A DNA stretch of 9,440 bases from Endozoicomonadaceae bacterium (GTDB lineage: Bacteria; Pseudomonadota; Gammaproteobacteria; Pseudomonadales; Endozoicomonadaceae): NCBI GenBank assembly GCA_023146365.1, contig JAGLCE010000076.1:1-9440 (forward strand). Reading direction: 5' to 3'. Positions 1 through 5,976 of this stretch are shown piece after piece. Under the pieces are notes generated by a model. That model was not told the origin of the DNA. It was given only the letters and a program-made list of their open reading frames with translations, and made no database searches. Positions within the stretch are counted from its first letter, which is position 1, and each line of letters begins with the position of its first letter. Position numbers and translations under genes: made by a program.

Positions 1-124
1 TACACAGAGTTATTTACAGTCTCCCAAGATCCAGCAGTTTTCTGCTGCCCTGTGGTGCGTCGTTTCCCATCCGAACAAAAGTAGTGATTCCAGCCGTTGT
101 TTGTCGATACCTGAGCCCAGAGAG

Positions 125-627
125 AGTACGTTATGTCCCACGACCAGACTTGGTTTGGCCCAGACGCGGTGTAGCTCAAAGGCTTTGCTTTTTTTTTCTT
201 GGCTGCCGACTGCGACCACGCCTATGCAGTTGATTATTCGCTTTTAGAACTCGATAGAAGCTTGCTTCTGAGGCCATATACACACCTTTGTCCAGAAGTG
301 ACGGCACTATTTGTGACGGTGGCAAGCTGGCGTATTCAGGCAAGCAACCTATTTCCAGTATGCGCTGCCGTTAAAGGCCTTTTTCTCGACAGTATTTGCC
401 CAACTCAGATTCTGAGAGAGACATGGTTTCCGCAACGACTGCTCGTTTTGCTTCTGCCGACTAATCATCCGGCGACGTGGTATTTCCTGGCACAGGCTGA
501 CCTTGTTGTCTCAGTTTGTTGCGCCAATTATGCAAGGTTGCGTAACTTATACCCTCCTGCCGTGCCAGCGACGAGGCGATAATTGCTTTAAAACTGCTTC
601 TTTGCGTTCGGCAGAATATTTGGCCAT
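125..627 (-). pseudogene. IS3-type transposase remnant, frameshifted and internally deleted
   Basis: Read on the minus strand, an ATG at 627 opens MAKYSAERKEAVLKQLSP, the usual N-terminus of a helix-turn-helix IS3-type transposase. The frame shifts near 571, with about ten codons apparently missing, and continues as EGISYATLHNWRNKLRQQG. A TAG at 463-461 stands where the family has Trp, and a TAA lies at 373-371. The same frame then jumps to the start of the integrase half (LPPSQIVPSLLDKGVYMASE, then ASFYRVLKANNQLHRRG), so the middle of the protein is deleted. A run of nine A (plus-strand T 189-197) shifts the frame again into SYTASGPNQVWSWDIT, which holds the first Asp of the DDE triad. Similarity fades below about 125. 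What I see is the order of motifs; the IS3 assignment rests on family knowledge. It cannot encode an active enzyme. Confidence 0.8.
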
Positions 628-674
628 ACGTGACTCGTCATCCGCCCCAGTTTTTTGATTTTTAGGGGTGACAA

Positions 675-805
675 CTATCGGAAACACTCGATCACCATAT
701 TTTCAGCTTTATCAACAAACTCAAGCCTAGATTTCCACACACGCTTTCCCGATAAAAACTCAATCGGATTAAGGTAGTTTAAGGCTTTAGCGGGCGTAAG
801 AGATG
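675..805 (-). pseudogene. Possible C-terminal scrap of another integrase-core transposase
   Basis: On the minus strand a short open stretch reads LTPAKALNYLNPIEFLSGK and stops with a TAG at 677-675. The LTPxxALNxLxPxEFL pattern is common at the C-termini of rve-type integrase transposases. No upstream catalytic motif continues in this frame, so at most a fragment is present. It abuts the probable outer end of the IS3-type remnant (aggggtgac near 664-672) on one side and the plus-strand IS3-type stub on the other. It could also be chance; I am not sure of it. Confidence 0.3.
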
Positions 806-818
806 TAGTAAGTAATGA

Positions 819-1010
819 TTGCAATTTGTGACGCCAGATGAGCATTGTGCTGAAACAGATGGCGAAATGTTCACGAAGCGTCAGTTGATGTTGGAGCAAG
901 CGAAAGCGGAGAGCGCTGCTCGAAGTACAGTGAGGCATTGTACATCTATCGGAGTGGTTATGTTGAACCTCGATAAATCGAAAAATATTGAGCTGAATGC
1001 CTTGGGTTAA
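819..1010 (+). pseudogene. C-terminal stub of a second IS3-type OrfB transposase
   Basis: The plus strand encodes about 63 residues starting LQFVTPDEHCAETDG, followed by KRQLMLEQAKAES and ending near VGVVMLN-type sequence (GVVMLNLDKSK). This pattern (FVTP, H, then R-x4-YE/LEQAKA and a final V-x-LNP/LD) matches the last 60 residues of IS3-family OrfB, after the catalytic Glu. Nothing upstream of 819 continues it: a TGA at 816-818 closes the frame and the catalytic region is absent. The sequence ccaactaccttga at 1028-1040 resembles typical IS3 3' ends, so the remnant may reach about 1040. It is opposite in strand to the other IS3-type remnant, so the two are separate insertions or were rearranged. 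Confidence 0.6.
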
Positions 1011-1247
1011 CAGCGAAGTAAATAGTACCAACTACCTTGAAAAAGATCGTTGTGCACCCAGCCATAACAACAGTGTTGGAAAAAATGATCCACCAGCAAT
1101 ACCAGCAATCACTGCTAATATGTCAAAATAGACACAGATATTCAGGTATAATGTTAATGATACCCACACTATGTCGCTTATGGTCGTGGTTAGTTGGAGA
1201 TGTGCTCATTCACTGCAATCAAAACAATATCAAACGGTTTTTCCCTG
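1011..1247. other. Gap with no recognisable gene
   Basis: This stretch lies between the transposase stub and the stop of the SCP2-like gene. Open frames here (for example 1037-1339 on the plus strand) lack a ribosome binding site and run into the antisense of the SCP2-like gene. No clear hairpin terminator follows the minus-strand gene within it. Confidence 0.5.
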
Positions 1248-1634
1248 TTAGGCTGCCTTTGCTTTTTTCTTTTTCTTGGGCATCAGCTCTTTGGTCAGAG
1301 ACTGAAACCACATCACCAGTGCCGGATTTCCTTGAATGACAATATCCTTATTCTGGATCCCTTGCATGAATACTGCTTGAGCATTTTTGGCAGTTAGTGC
1401 CTCAACGCCTTTGCCGGCAGAGCTGAAGTTAATGCTAAATGCTGGTGACTCTATAGCACCGCGTCGTGCCTGAATCCGTTCATTCTTCACTATGTAGTGA
1501 CGGGCAGCACCATCATCACTGGTAAGTTGGAATACTATATCCTTGTCTTTTAACTGCTTTTTGAAGTTCGGGTTAGTACGGCTGGCACGAGCCATTAGGA
1601 ATCCCAGTGCCCAAAGTAGCAGTCGAAATTTCAT
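1248..1634 (-). CDS. SCP2-like sterol-carrier domain protein (128 aa)
   Basis: This is a small protein of the SCP2/sterol-carrier fold, a family that binds lipids in a hydrophobic pocket; the ligand in bacteria is unknown. The start at 1634 is chosen over an upstream ATG at 1673 because AAGGAGAG (1648-1641) sits six bases before it. Residues 3-16 form a hydrophobic helix (FRLLLWALGFLMAR) that may touch the membrane. The rest shows the SCP2 pattern: the KDIVFQLTSDDG strand near 31-42, an RRGA turn near 57-60, then MQGIQNKDIVIQGNPALVMW at 90-109, the most conserved part. It ends in a lysine-rich tail (119-125). It lies 138 bases downstream of the HU gene on the same strand, with a hairpin between, so it probably has its own promoter. 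It appears intact; the biological role is unknown. Confidence 0.75.
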   Translation of the reverse strand: MKFRLLLWALGFLMARASRTNPNFKKQLKDKDIVFQLTSDDGAARHYIVKNERIQARRGAIESPAFSINFSSAGKGVEALTAKNAQAVFMQGIQNKDIVIQGNPALVMWFQSLTKELMPKKKKKAKAA

Positions 1635-1641
1635 GTCAAGC

Positions 1642-1648
1642 TCTCCTT
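1642..1648 (-). promoter_or_regulatory. Ribosome binding site deciding the SCP2-like start
   Basis: The minus-strand sequence AAGGAGA (AAGGAGAG from 1648 to 1641) lies six bases before the ATG at 1634. The longer frame beginning at 1673 has no comparable site, so the 128-residue product is preferred. Confidence 0.7.
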
Positions 1649-1700
1649 GCAAGTGTTTTTTCGATCCAAACATGACGCTTTAGTGAGAAGAAGGAGTGAG

Positions 1701-1725
1701 GCTGACCAAGACAGCGAAGGTCAGC
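1701..1725 (-). repeat. Inverted repeat between HU and the SCP2-like gene
   Basis: The 7-base arms gctgacc (1701-1707) and ggtcagc (1719-1725) enclose an 11-base loop. The arms share the TGACC/GGTCA core with the hairpin at 1740-1762, so the two could form alternative structures in the HU 3' region. No clear T-run follows in either direction. Confidence 0.4.
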
Positions 1726-1739
1726 GAAAAACGAGTATA

Positions 1740-1762
1740 CTGACCGGGTTTTGGCCGGTCAG
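1740..1762 (-). terminator. Probable terminator hairpin downstream of HU
   Basis: A perfect 8-base stem, ctgaccgg (1740-1747) with ccggtcag (1755-1762), closes a 7-base loop 10 bases beyond the HU stop. In the minus-strand direction it is followed, after seven bases, by a run of five T (plus 1727-1731). The T-run is somewhat distant for a classical intrinsic terminator, hence moderate confidence. Confidence 0.5.
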
Positions 1763-1772
1763 ATAGCCGGAG

Positions 1773-2048
1773 TTAGACATTGACTGCTTCCTTGAGCGCC
1801 TTTCCCGGTTTGAAGCCCACAGTGGTGCTGGCTTTGATCTGGATCGTTTCCCCTGTCTGGGGGTTTTTGCCCATACGAGCGCTGCGCTCACGCGGTTCGA
1901 ATGAACCGAAACCAATCAGATTGACTGCTTCCTTACGCTCAAGTGCGCTAGTGATTTCTTCCAGGATAATATTCAGTGCGGCAGAAGCTTTGTCTTTAGT
2001 GAGATCAGAACGGTCTGCGATAGCATCAACAAGGTCAGGTTTACGCAT
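1773..2048 (-). CDS. DNA-binding nucleoid protein HU (91 aa)
   Basis: HU is a dimeric, abundant protein that bends and compacts DNA in the nucleoid. The 91-residue length is normal for the family. Residues 1-40 form the helical dimer body (MRKPDLVDAIADRSDLTK). The signature GFGSFEPRERSARMGKNPQT spans about 46-65, with the intercalating proline at position 63 in the KNPQTG tip of the DNA-embracing arm. The C-terminus PGKALKEAVN is typical. The MRKP start and the TxGKNPQTG arm look closer to the Pseudomonas HU-alpha type than to E. coli HupB, but the paralogue cannot be settled here. The ATG at 2048 is preceded by AGAGG (2057-2053) at a good distance. A hairpin follows the stop. The neighbour downstream is the SCP2-like gene. 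The gene is intact. Confidence 0.93.
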   Translation of the reverse strand: MRKPDLVDAIADRSDLTKDKASAALNIILEEITSALERKEAVNLIGFGSFEPRERSARMGKNPQTGETIQIKASTTVGFKPGKALKEAVNV

Positions 2049-2653
2049 ATTTACCTCTCGGTGTTTGGGGTGATCTTTCTGTGTCGAACCAGTTATAGGG
2101 CCCGGAAGAGGCGTTGTCTGTCACCACTTACAGGGAGCAGGGTTCCAACTGTAAAACAGTTCACTACCGTAGGGCAACACCCAGAAGTTTTCTCTTCTTT
2201 AGAATCGCCGCCATGTTATCAAAGTAGACAGAGGAAAGCACAATATGTTGTTGATTCGTGAACTGCTTAACGCAATATATGGGGTTTCATTTCCCCTCCC
2301 TGCTTTTTCATGCTGAGATCAACATTATGCCGACGAGTGATGGATGATTATTCGTCTTAGGCAGACCTGACCATCACCATGGTATTGCTGAGAGAATCAG
2401 CCAAGGGTTTAACCGAACCAGCTGCTATCTAGTGTCTTGCACCGTTGAGGTGTACGGATACTCATTGCGCATTTTTTCTTATCGGAAACGAGTGTCGTTC
2501 AAAGCATGGCCAAGTAGCTGAGCATGGATGCAGGTGCACTCCGTGTGTGTTTATTCAGTGATTAAATAATGATCGAAAATGCTGATTAGCAAAAAATAGC
2601 CACTGTGAAGTCTACTGTTAGTTAGTAGCACAGAGAAAAGGTTAAGTGTTGAT
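2049..2653. other. Intergenic stretch upstream of HU, no firm gene
   Basis: I find no convincing gene here on either strand. The HU promoter must lie near its left end: on the minus strand TATAAC (2097-2092) is a possible -10 box, about 45 bases before the ATG, but no good -35 box is seen. A small palindrome aactgt-aaa-acagtt lies at 2147-2161. The plus-strand frame 2061-2261 has no ribosome binding site or familiar motif. A short GGGG/CCCC hairpin occurs near 2281-2296. From about 2560 the base composition becomes markedly AT-rich. Confidence 0.5.
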
Positions 2654-2785
2654 ATGAATTATGATGATTTTAATGCGTATTGTTCTGATGGTAATAGTTT
2701 TTATTCTGTTGACTCTTGCTATGATTCTGAACCCGATTATGCTGTAAGAGAAACTTTGGTATATGACGCTAGTCAAAACAATTAA
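2654..2785 (+). CDS. Possible small acidic Tyr/Asp/Ser-rich protein (43 aa)
   Basis: An ATG at 2654 opens 43 codons ending in TAA at 2783-2785. The product begins MNYDDFNAYCSDGNSFYS and is rich in Asp, Tyr and Ser with two Cys; it has no signal peptide or membrane segment. AAAAGG at 2636-2641 is a possible but distant ribosome binding site (12 bases), similar in spacing to that of the BIR gene 185 bases further on. Codon and base use are AT-rich like that gene. I do not recognise a family. It may be a real small protein of the same island or a chance ORF. Confidence 0.3.
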   Translation: MNYDDFNAYCSDGNSFYSVDSCYDSEPDYAVRETLVYDASQNN

Positions 2786-2969
2786 GTAAGACTTGATTAA
2801 TACAATAAACGCAATCGACACAAGCCCGCTTTCAACTTAATTTTAAGTTTCATCATTTTAATTGAATTTGTTTTAGAAATAAGTGTCTCAATTTGGGTAA
2901 GTTATGATTTCATAAACCATATTAATGCCCAATATTATATTAATTTTAAGGTAGAGGATTTTTATTTTG
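2786..2969 (+). promoter_or_regulatory. AT-rich leader of the BIR gene
   Basis: This 184-base leader is strongly AT-rich, as is usual for acquired genes under nucleoid silencing. Several weak -10-like sequences (catatt near 2919, tattat near 2933) occur, and none has a good -35 partner at the right spacing. AAGGTAGAGG (2948-2957) is the likely ribosome binding site and lies 12 bases before the ATG at 2970. The promoter itself cannot be placed with confidence. Confidence 0.35.
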
Positions 2970-4274
2970 ATGTGTTCAATTAGCAGTAGCCAATTATTGT
3001 GTAAGGTAATGAGTAAGGAAAACAAAGAATGTTATAAATTAACCGATAGTGAAAGTATGTCACGCTTAAGCGAGCGAGAGCAGACAGTAAGTGTAAATTC
3101 AAAGTCTTCTGTTAACGGAGCTTACTCTCTTCAGAGGAGTCTTCTGGAAGCTATTTCATTAGACGGTTGCTTTAAGTGCCTTACGGGAGAGATACATTGC
3201 AGTAAATGCCACAGGACTATGGCTGAAATGAAAATTACATCCTTTCTAGACTTTGATGATATAAGAAAGAAATATCATTGGGATAGTAGTAGCTGTTGTA
3301 AATTTTCAAAAGTTGCTGAAAATAGTAACCGCGGATACGAGGGAGAAATCAGTCGTATTGAATATAATGATTTCAGTGATAGGGAACGTTCCTTTGTCGA
3401 GGGTGCCTGGCTTAGTGATGGGAAACCAAAACGATCAGATTTGGCAGGAGCCGGTTTTTTCTATACCGGTAATAAAGATGTTGTGTATTGTTTTTTTTGT
3501 GGTGGCGATTTAAATGAATGGAAGCCAGATGATAATCCTTATGCAGATCATCGTGATCACTATTCTCACTGTGGCTATATTCAAAGCAGTAATTTTTTGA
3601 AAATGGAAGATCAGTATCTACAGAGTAAGAGAAGAGATGCATGCAGTGTAAGTGCTGAGGATTTGACTAGAACGTCAGCAATATCAATGAAAAAATTTGG
3701 ATATTCAGATAGCGATATATTAGAAGCGATGGAAGCAATGTCAATATATGACCCTGGAAATTTGGACAACATAGAAGCAATGGTAACGTATGTTATTGAA
3801 AAAAATAGTACTAAAACTAAAGAAGAAACTAGTGCTACTAGTCAAGCTCAGGTAATTGTGAGTAAACCTGTGAGTAGATGTAGGCCAGCTAAAATGCCTA
3901 AGCATCCGTGTTATAATCTTCTCGATGCCAGAAAAGAAACTTTTGATAATTGGCCTCGTAATAATGTGCCGATAGCCGATTTTTTAGCTGAAGCAGGTTT
4001 ATGGTATGTAGGAGATAAGGATTGTGTTTGTTGTTTTTCCTGCGGTGGCGGACTAAGTGACTGGACACTTGAACATAACCCATTTATACAGCATCGAGCA
4101 TCGTATCCTAATTGTGCATATATTAACAGTGATGAAGCCTGTCAGCTGGAGAAAAGATGTAATGAAAATACGGGCTCTCTTGTTACCTCTGATTCTCGTC
4201 TAAAAACAGATCCTCGTCTAAAAAAAGATGAAATCAGGTTTTTTTGTAGCAGCAGTGATGAGGAATCCCTTTAA
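2970..4274 (+). CDS. IAP-like protein with two BIR domains and a UBA-like domain (434 aa)
   Basis: The protein carries two complete BIR zinc domains, the fold with which animal IAPs bind caspases and their antagonists. BIR1 (about 138-204) has the C-x2-C-x16-H-x6-C ligands C174, C177, H194, C201; BIR2 (about 320-386) has C355, C358, H375, C382, both at exact spacing. Between them, about 229-279, a UBA-like segment (AISMKKFGYSDSDILEAMEA) resembles the ubiquitin-binding domain of XIAP and cIAP. An N-terminal cysteine cluster, C67, C70, C77, C80 with H76 and H81, may bind another zinc. There is no RING and no signal peptide. The ATG at 2970 follows AAGGTAGAGG; a TTG at 2967 or an ATG at 3009 are alternatives. 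Sampled GC is about 38%, against about 50% in trmB. Inference: a host-derived effector that blocks host cell death and is delivered to the host cell. Family call firm; function inferred. Confidence 0.9.
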   Translation: MCSISSSQLLCKVMSKENKECYKLTDSESMSRLSEREQTVSVNSKSSVNGAYSLQRSLLEAISLDGCFKCLTGEIHCSKCHRTMAEMKITSFLDFDDIRKKYHWDSSSCCKFSKVAENSNRGYEGEISRIEYNDFSDRERSFVEGAWLSDGKPKRSDLAGAGFFYTGNKDVVYCFFCGGDLNEWKPDDNPYADHRDHYSHCGYIQSSNFLKMEDQYLQSKRRDACSVSAEDLTRTSAISMKKFGYSDSDILEAMEAMSIYDPGNLDNIEAMVTYVIEKNSTKTKEETSATSQAQVIVSKPVSRCRPAKMPKHPCYNLLDARKETFDNWPRNNVPIADFLAEAGLWYVGDKDCVCCFSCGGGLSDWTLEHNPFIQHRASYPNCAYINSDEACQLEKRCNENTGSLVTSDSRLKTDPRLKKDEIRFFCSSSDEESL

Positions 4275-4690
4275 AATAGGCTAGAGTGCGGTAGCAATTG
4301 GTGGAACAAGTTTGGATCAACGAGAGCGCAAACTGGGAAATAAAGACTGCCTTGGCTTGATGTATGGAGAGATTTCTGAATCCATGACTTCCACTACAGC
4401 TACACTTTTCGTGCATAAAGAGCATCTAATGAGATGTTAGTGTTCAGCTTGATTGTGTATAAGGCCTTACACTTACAATGGCTGGAGTGTCGGCATGACC
4501 CAAAAACGTACTTTTTAATTTCGCATTGTCCTATTCTATATTGTTGTTTTTTTTGTGAGTTCAGTTATAGTATTGCTTTTTTCAATACAATTATTAGAAT
4601 GCTCTTGCACTCCCTCCTATTAGCACTCCCTCCGTGGTTCTTGGTGAGTGAGTCTGACTAGTGCCTTTTCACTGACATTATAAAAAGCCC
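4275..4690. other. AT-rich gap between the BIR gene and trmB
   Basis: No firm gene is seen. A 42-codon frame from a TTG at 4312 to TAG at 4440 (DQRERKLGNKDCLG at its start) has no known match. A hydrophobic 75-codon frame at 4434-4661 lacks a ribosome binding site and is probably chance. A small hairpin gtattg/caatac with a T-rich loop lies at 4570-4588. The 11-mer gcactccctcc occurs twice, at 4607-4617 and 4623-4633. TATAAAA just before trmB (4679-4685) could be part of its promoter, but no -35 box fits. Confidence 0.45.
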
Positions 4691-5407
4691 ATGATCGACA
4701 CTAGTATTTCTACAAACGCTGAACAAACACCCTGTCATCGTGCGGTAAAAAGTTTTGTCGTTCGTGCTGGACGAATGACGGCTGGCCAGCAAAAAGGCTT
4801 TGATGAATATTGGCCAACCTACGGCTTGATATTGGAGCAAGGCTGGCTGGATATTGAAAAAACCTTTGGCCGTCAAGCTGAAACGGTTCTTGAGATTGGC
4901 TTTGGCATGGGGCTTTCACTGCTAAGCATGGCTGCAGCGGTACCGGCAAAGAACTTTATTGGTGTTGAGGTTTATCGGCCTGGCGTTGGCAGTTTGTTGA
5001 ACGAAGTGGGTAAAGCCGGTTTGGATAACATTAGAGTGTACTGTCATGATGCCGTGGAAGTGCTCAGAAAATGTATCGTTGATGCGAGTCTAGATCAAGT
5101 ACAGATCTATCTTCCTGACCCTTGGCACAAAAGGCGCCACAACAAACGACGTCTGATTCGGCCCGCATTTGTTGAGGCTCTGCGCCCCAAGCTGAAGATG
5201 GGTGGTGTTCTTCATTTGGTCACGGACTGGGAAAACTATGCGGAACAGATGATGAGGATCATGCAAGCAGCCGAAAGCTGGGGCAACCTAGCTGGAGAAA
5301 AACAGTACGCCCCTCGTCCTGACTACCGCCCCTTGACAAAGTTTGAAAGGCGCGGCATGAATCTTGGTCATGGTGTATGGGATTTGCTCTTCGAGAGAAA
5401 AACTTGA
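4691..5407 (+). CDS. trmB: tRNA (guanine-N7-)-methyltransferase TrmB (238 aa)
   Basis: TrmB transfers a methyl group from S-adenosylmethionine to N7 of G46 in the variable loop of tRNA, in the cytoplasm. The length matches E. coli TrmB (239). The SAM-binding motif I is EIGFGMG at 68-74, followed by GVEVYRPGVG at 91-100. The signature LPDPWHKRRHNKRR (141-154) holds the catalytic-site Asp (D143) and basic tRNA-binding residues. The C-terminal TKFERRG (216-222) and GHGVWDLLFER (227-236) close the active site and are highly conserved. The ATG at 4691 is kept because the N-terminal RAxKSFVxRxGRMT pattern begins shortly after it; no clear ribosome binding site precedes it. It stands alone, with large gaps on both sides, next to the foreign BIR gene. 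The reading frame is intact. Confidence 0.95.
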   Translation: MIDTSISTNAEQTPCHRAVKSFVVRAGRMTAGQQKGFDEYWPTYGLILEQGWLDIEKTFGRQAETVLEIGFGMGLSLLSMAAAVPAKNFIGVEVYRPGVGSLLNEVGKAGLDNIRVYCHDAVEVLRKCIVDASLDQVQIYLPDPWHKRRHNKRRLIRPAFVEALRPKLKMGGVLHLVTDWENYAEQMMRIMQAAESWGNLAGEKQYAPRPDYRPLTKFERRGMNLGHGVWDLLFERKT

Positions 5408-5466
5408 TATTAAACAAACAGGGTGAATAGGTAATTGACCGTCTGTTACGGTACATTTATGAATTT

Positions 5467-5610
5467 ATGATGAGTGGCCATGAATGCTTGGATGAAAATG
5501 GAATGTACATGCATAGATTTTATAGAAGCATGGATTACGATGATGAAGTTGTTGTTTGCTGTAGTGGATATAATGTATTGTATGGAGGTTATGGAGGCTA
5601 TGGAATGTAG
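5467..5610 (+). CDS. Possible small Tyr/Cys/Gly-rich protein (47 aa)
   Basis: Two adjacent ATGs (5467, 5470) open a frame ending in TAG at 5608-5610. The product starts MMSGHECLDENGMYMHRF and ends in a Gly-Tyr repeat (YGGYGGYGM), with a Cys pair (CC) in the middle and an Asp/Glu stretch (MDYDDE). There is no clear ribosome binding site. It resembles the 43-residue ORF at 2654 in size and in Asp/Tyr/Cys content, though I see no alignable motif. It belongs to no family I recognise and could be chance. Confidence 0.25.
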   Translation: MMSGHECLDENGMYMHRFYRSMDYDDEVVVCCSGYNVLYGGYGGYGM

Positions 5611-5976
5611 TTATGCTGATGCTGAATTATTGTTATGGCAACTGTAATAAGCAATGCTTTTTCTTATCCCATGAATGAAAATCTATTTTTGACTGATGAG
5701 AATGGTTAGTTTTTAATGGCTCTTATCACAGTGCTGAAGGTAGCCTCCGTCTGCACTTGCTGCTTTTATTGGTTCTTGCTAAAGTAAATGCGTAGCATAA
5801 TCAATCTGTTATTGGCATCATTAATGTTGTGCATGGTTTGCATCAACGATGGCTTTATTACTCCGCACTTGACAAAGAACTGGTAGTATTAAAGCTGTTG
5901 AGCTGTTGCCAATTCATAAAAACGCTTTCAGTTACAATTTCATCACTCTATCCGTTACAGAAACACGGTTGTTCGT
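5611..5976. other. Gap upstream of the NadD-like operon
   Basis: No gene is supported on either strand. A 21-codon Cys-rich frame opens near 5632 and is too short to call. The promoter of the following three-gene operon is expected here. A perfect TTGACA occurs at 5869-5874, but no -10 box stands 16-18 bases beyond it, so I do not assign it. Confidence 0.4.

Noticed and set aside
199..582. 127-codon plus-strand ORF
   Set aside because: It is antisense to the IS3-type transposase remnant, whose motifs are clear; it has no ribosome binding site or known motif.
1037..1339. 100-codon plus-strand ORF
   Set aside because: It runs into the antisense of the well-supported SCP2-like gene and has no ribosome binding site.
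1780..2073. 97-codon plus-strand ORF
   Set aside because: It is the antisense shadow of HU.
2147..2161. Palindrome with CTGT and ACAG arms, considered as a LexA site
   Set aside because: The spacing is three bases; LexA boxes need eight between CTGT and ACAG.
4376..4391. 16-mer ctgaatccatgacttc nearly repeated at 9288-9303
   Set aside because: One mismatch in 16 across a 9.4-kb window is about what chance would give, and the flanks do not match.
4434..4661. 75-codon hydrophobic ORF
   Set aside because: AT-rich sequence readily gives hydrophobic frames; no ribosome binding site and no family pattern.
5436..5450. accgt/acggt hairpin after trmB, considered as a terminator
   Set aside because: The stem is only five bases and no T-run follows.
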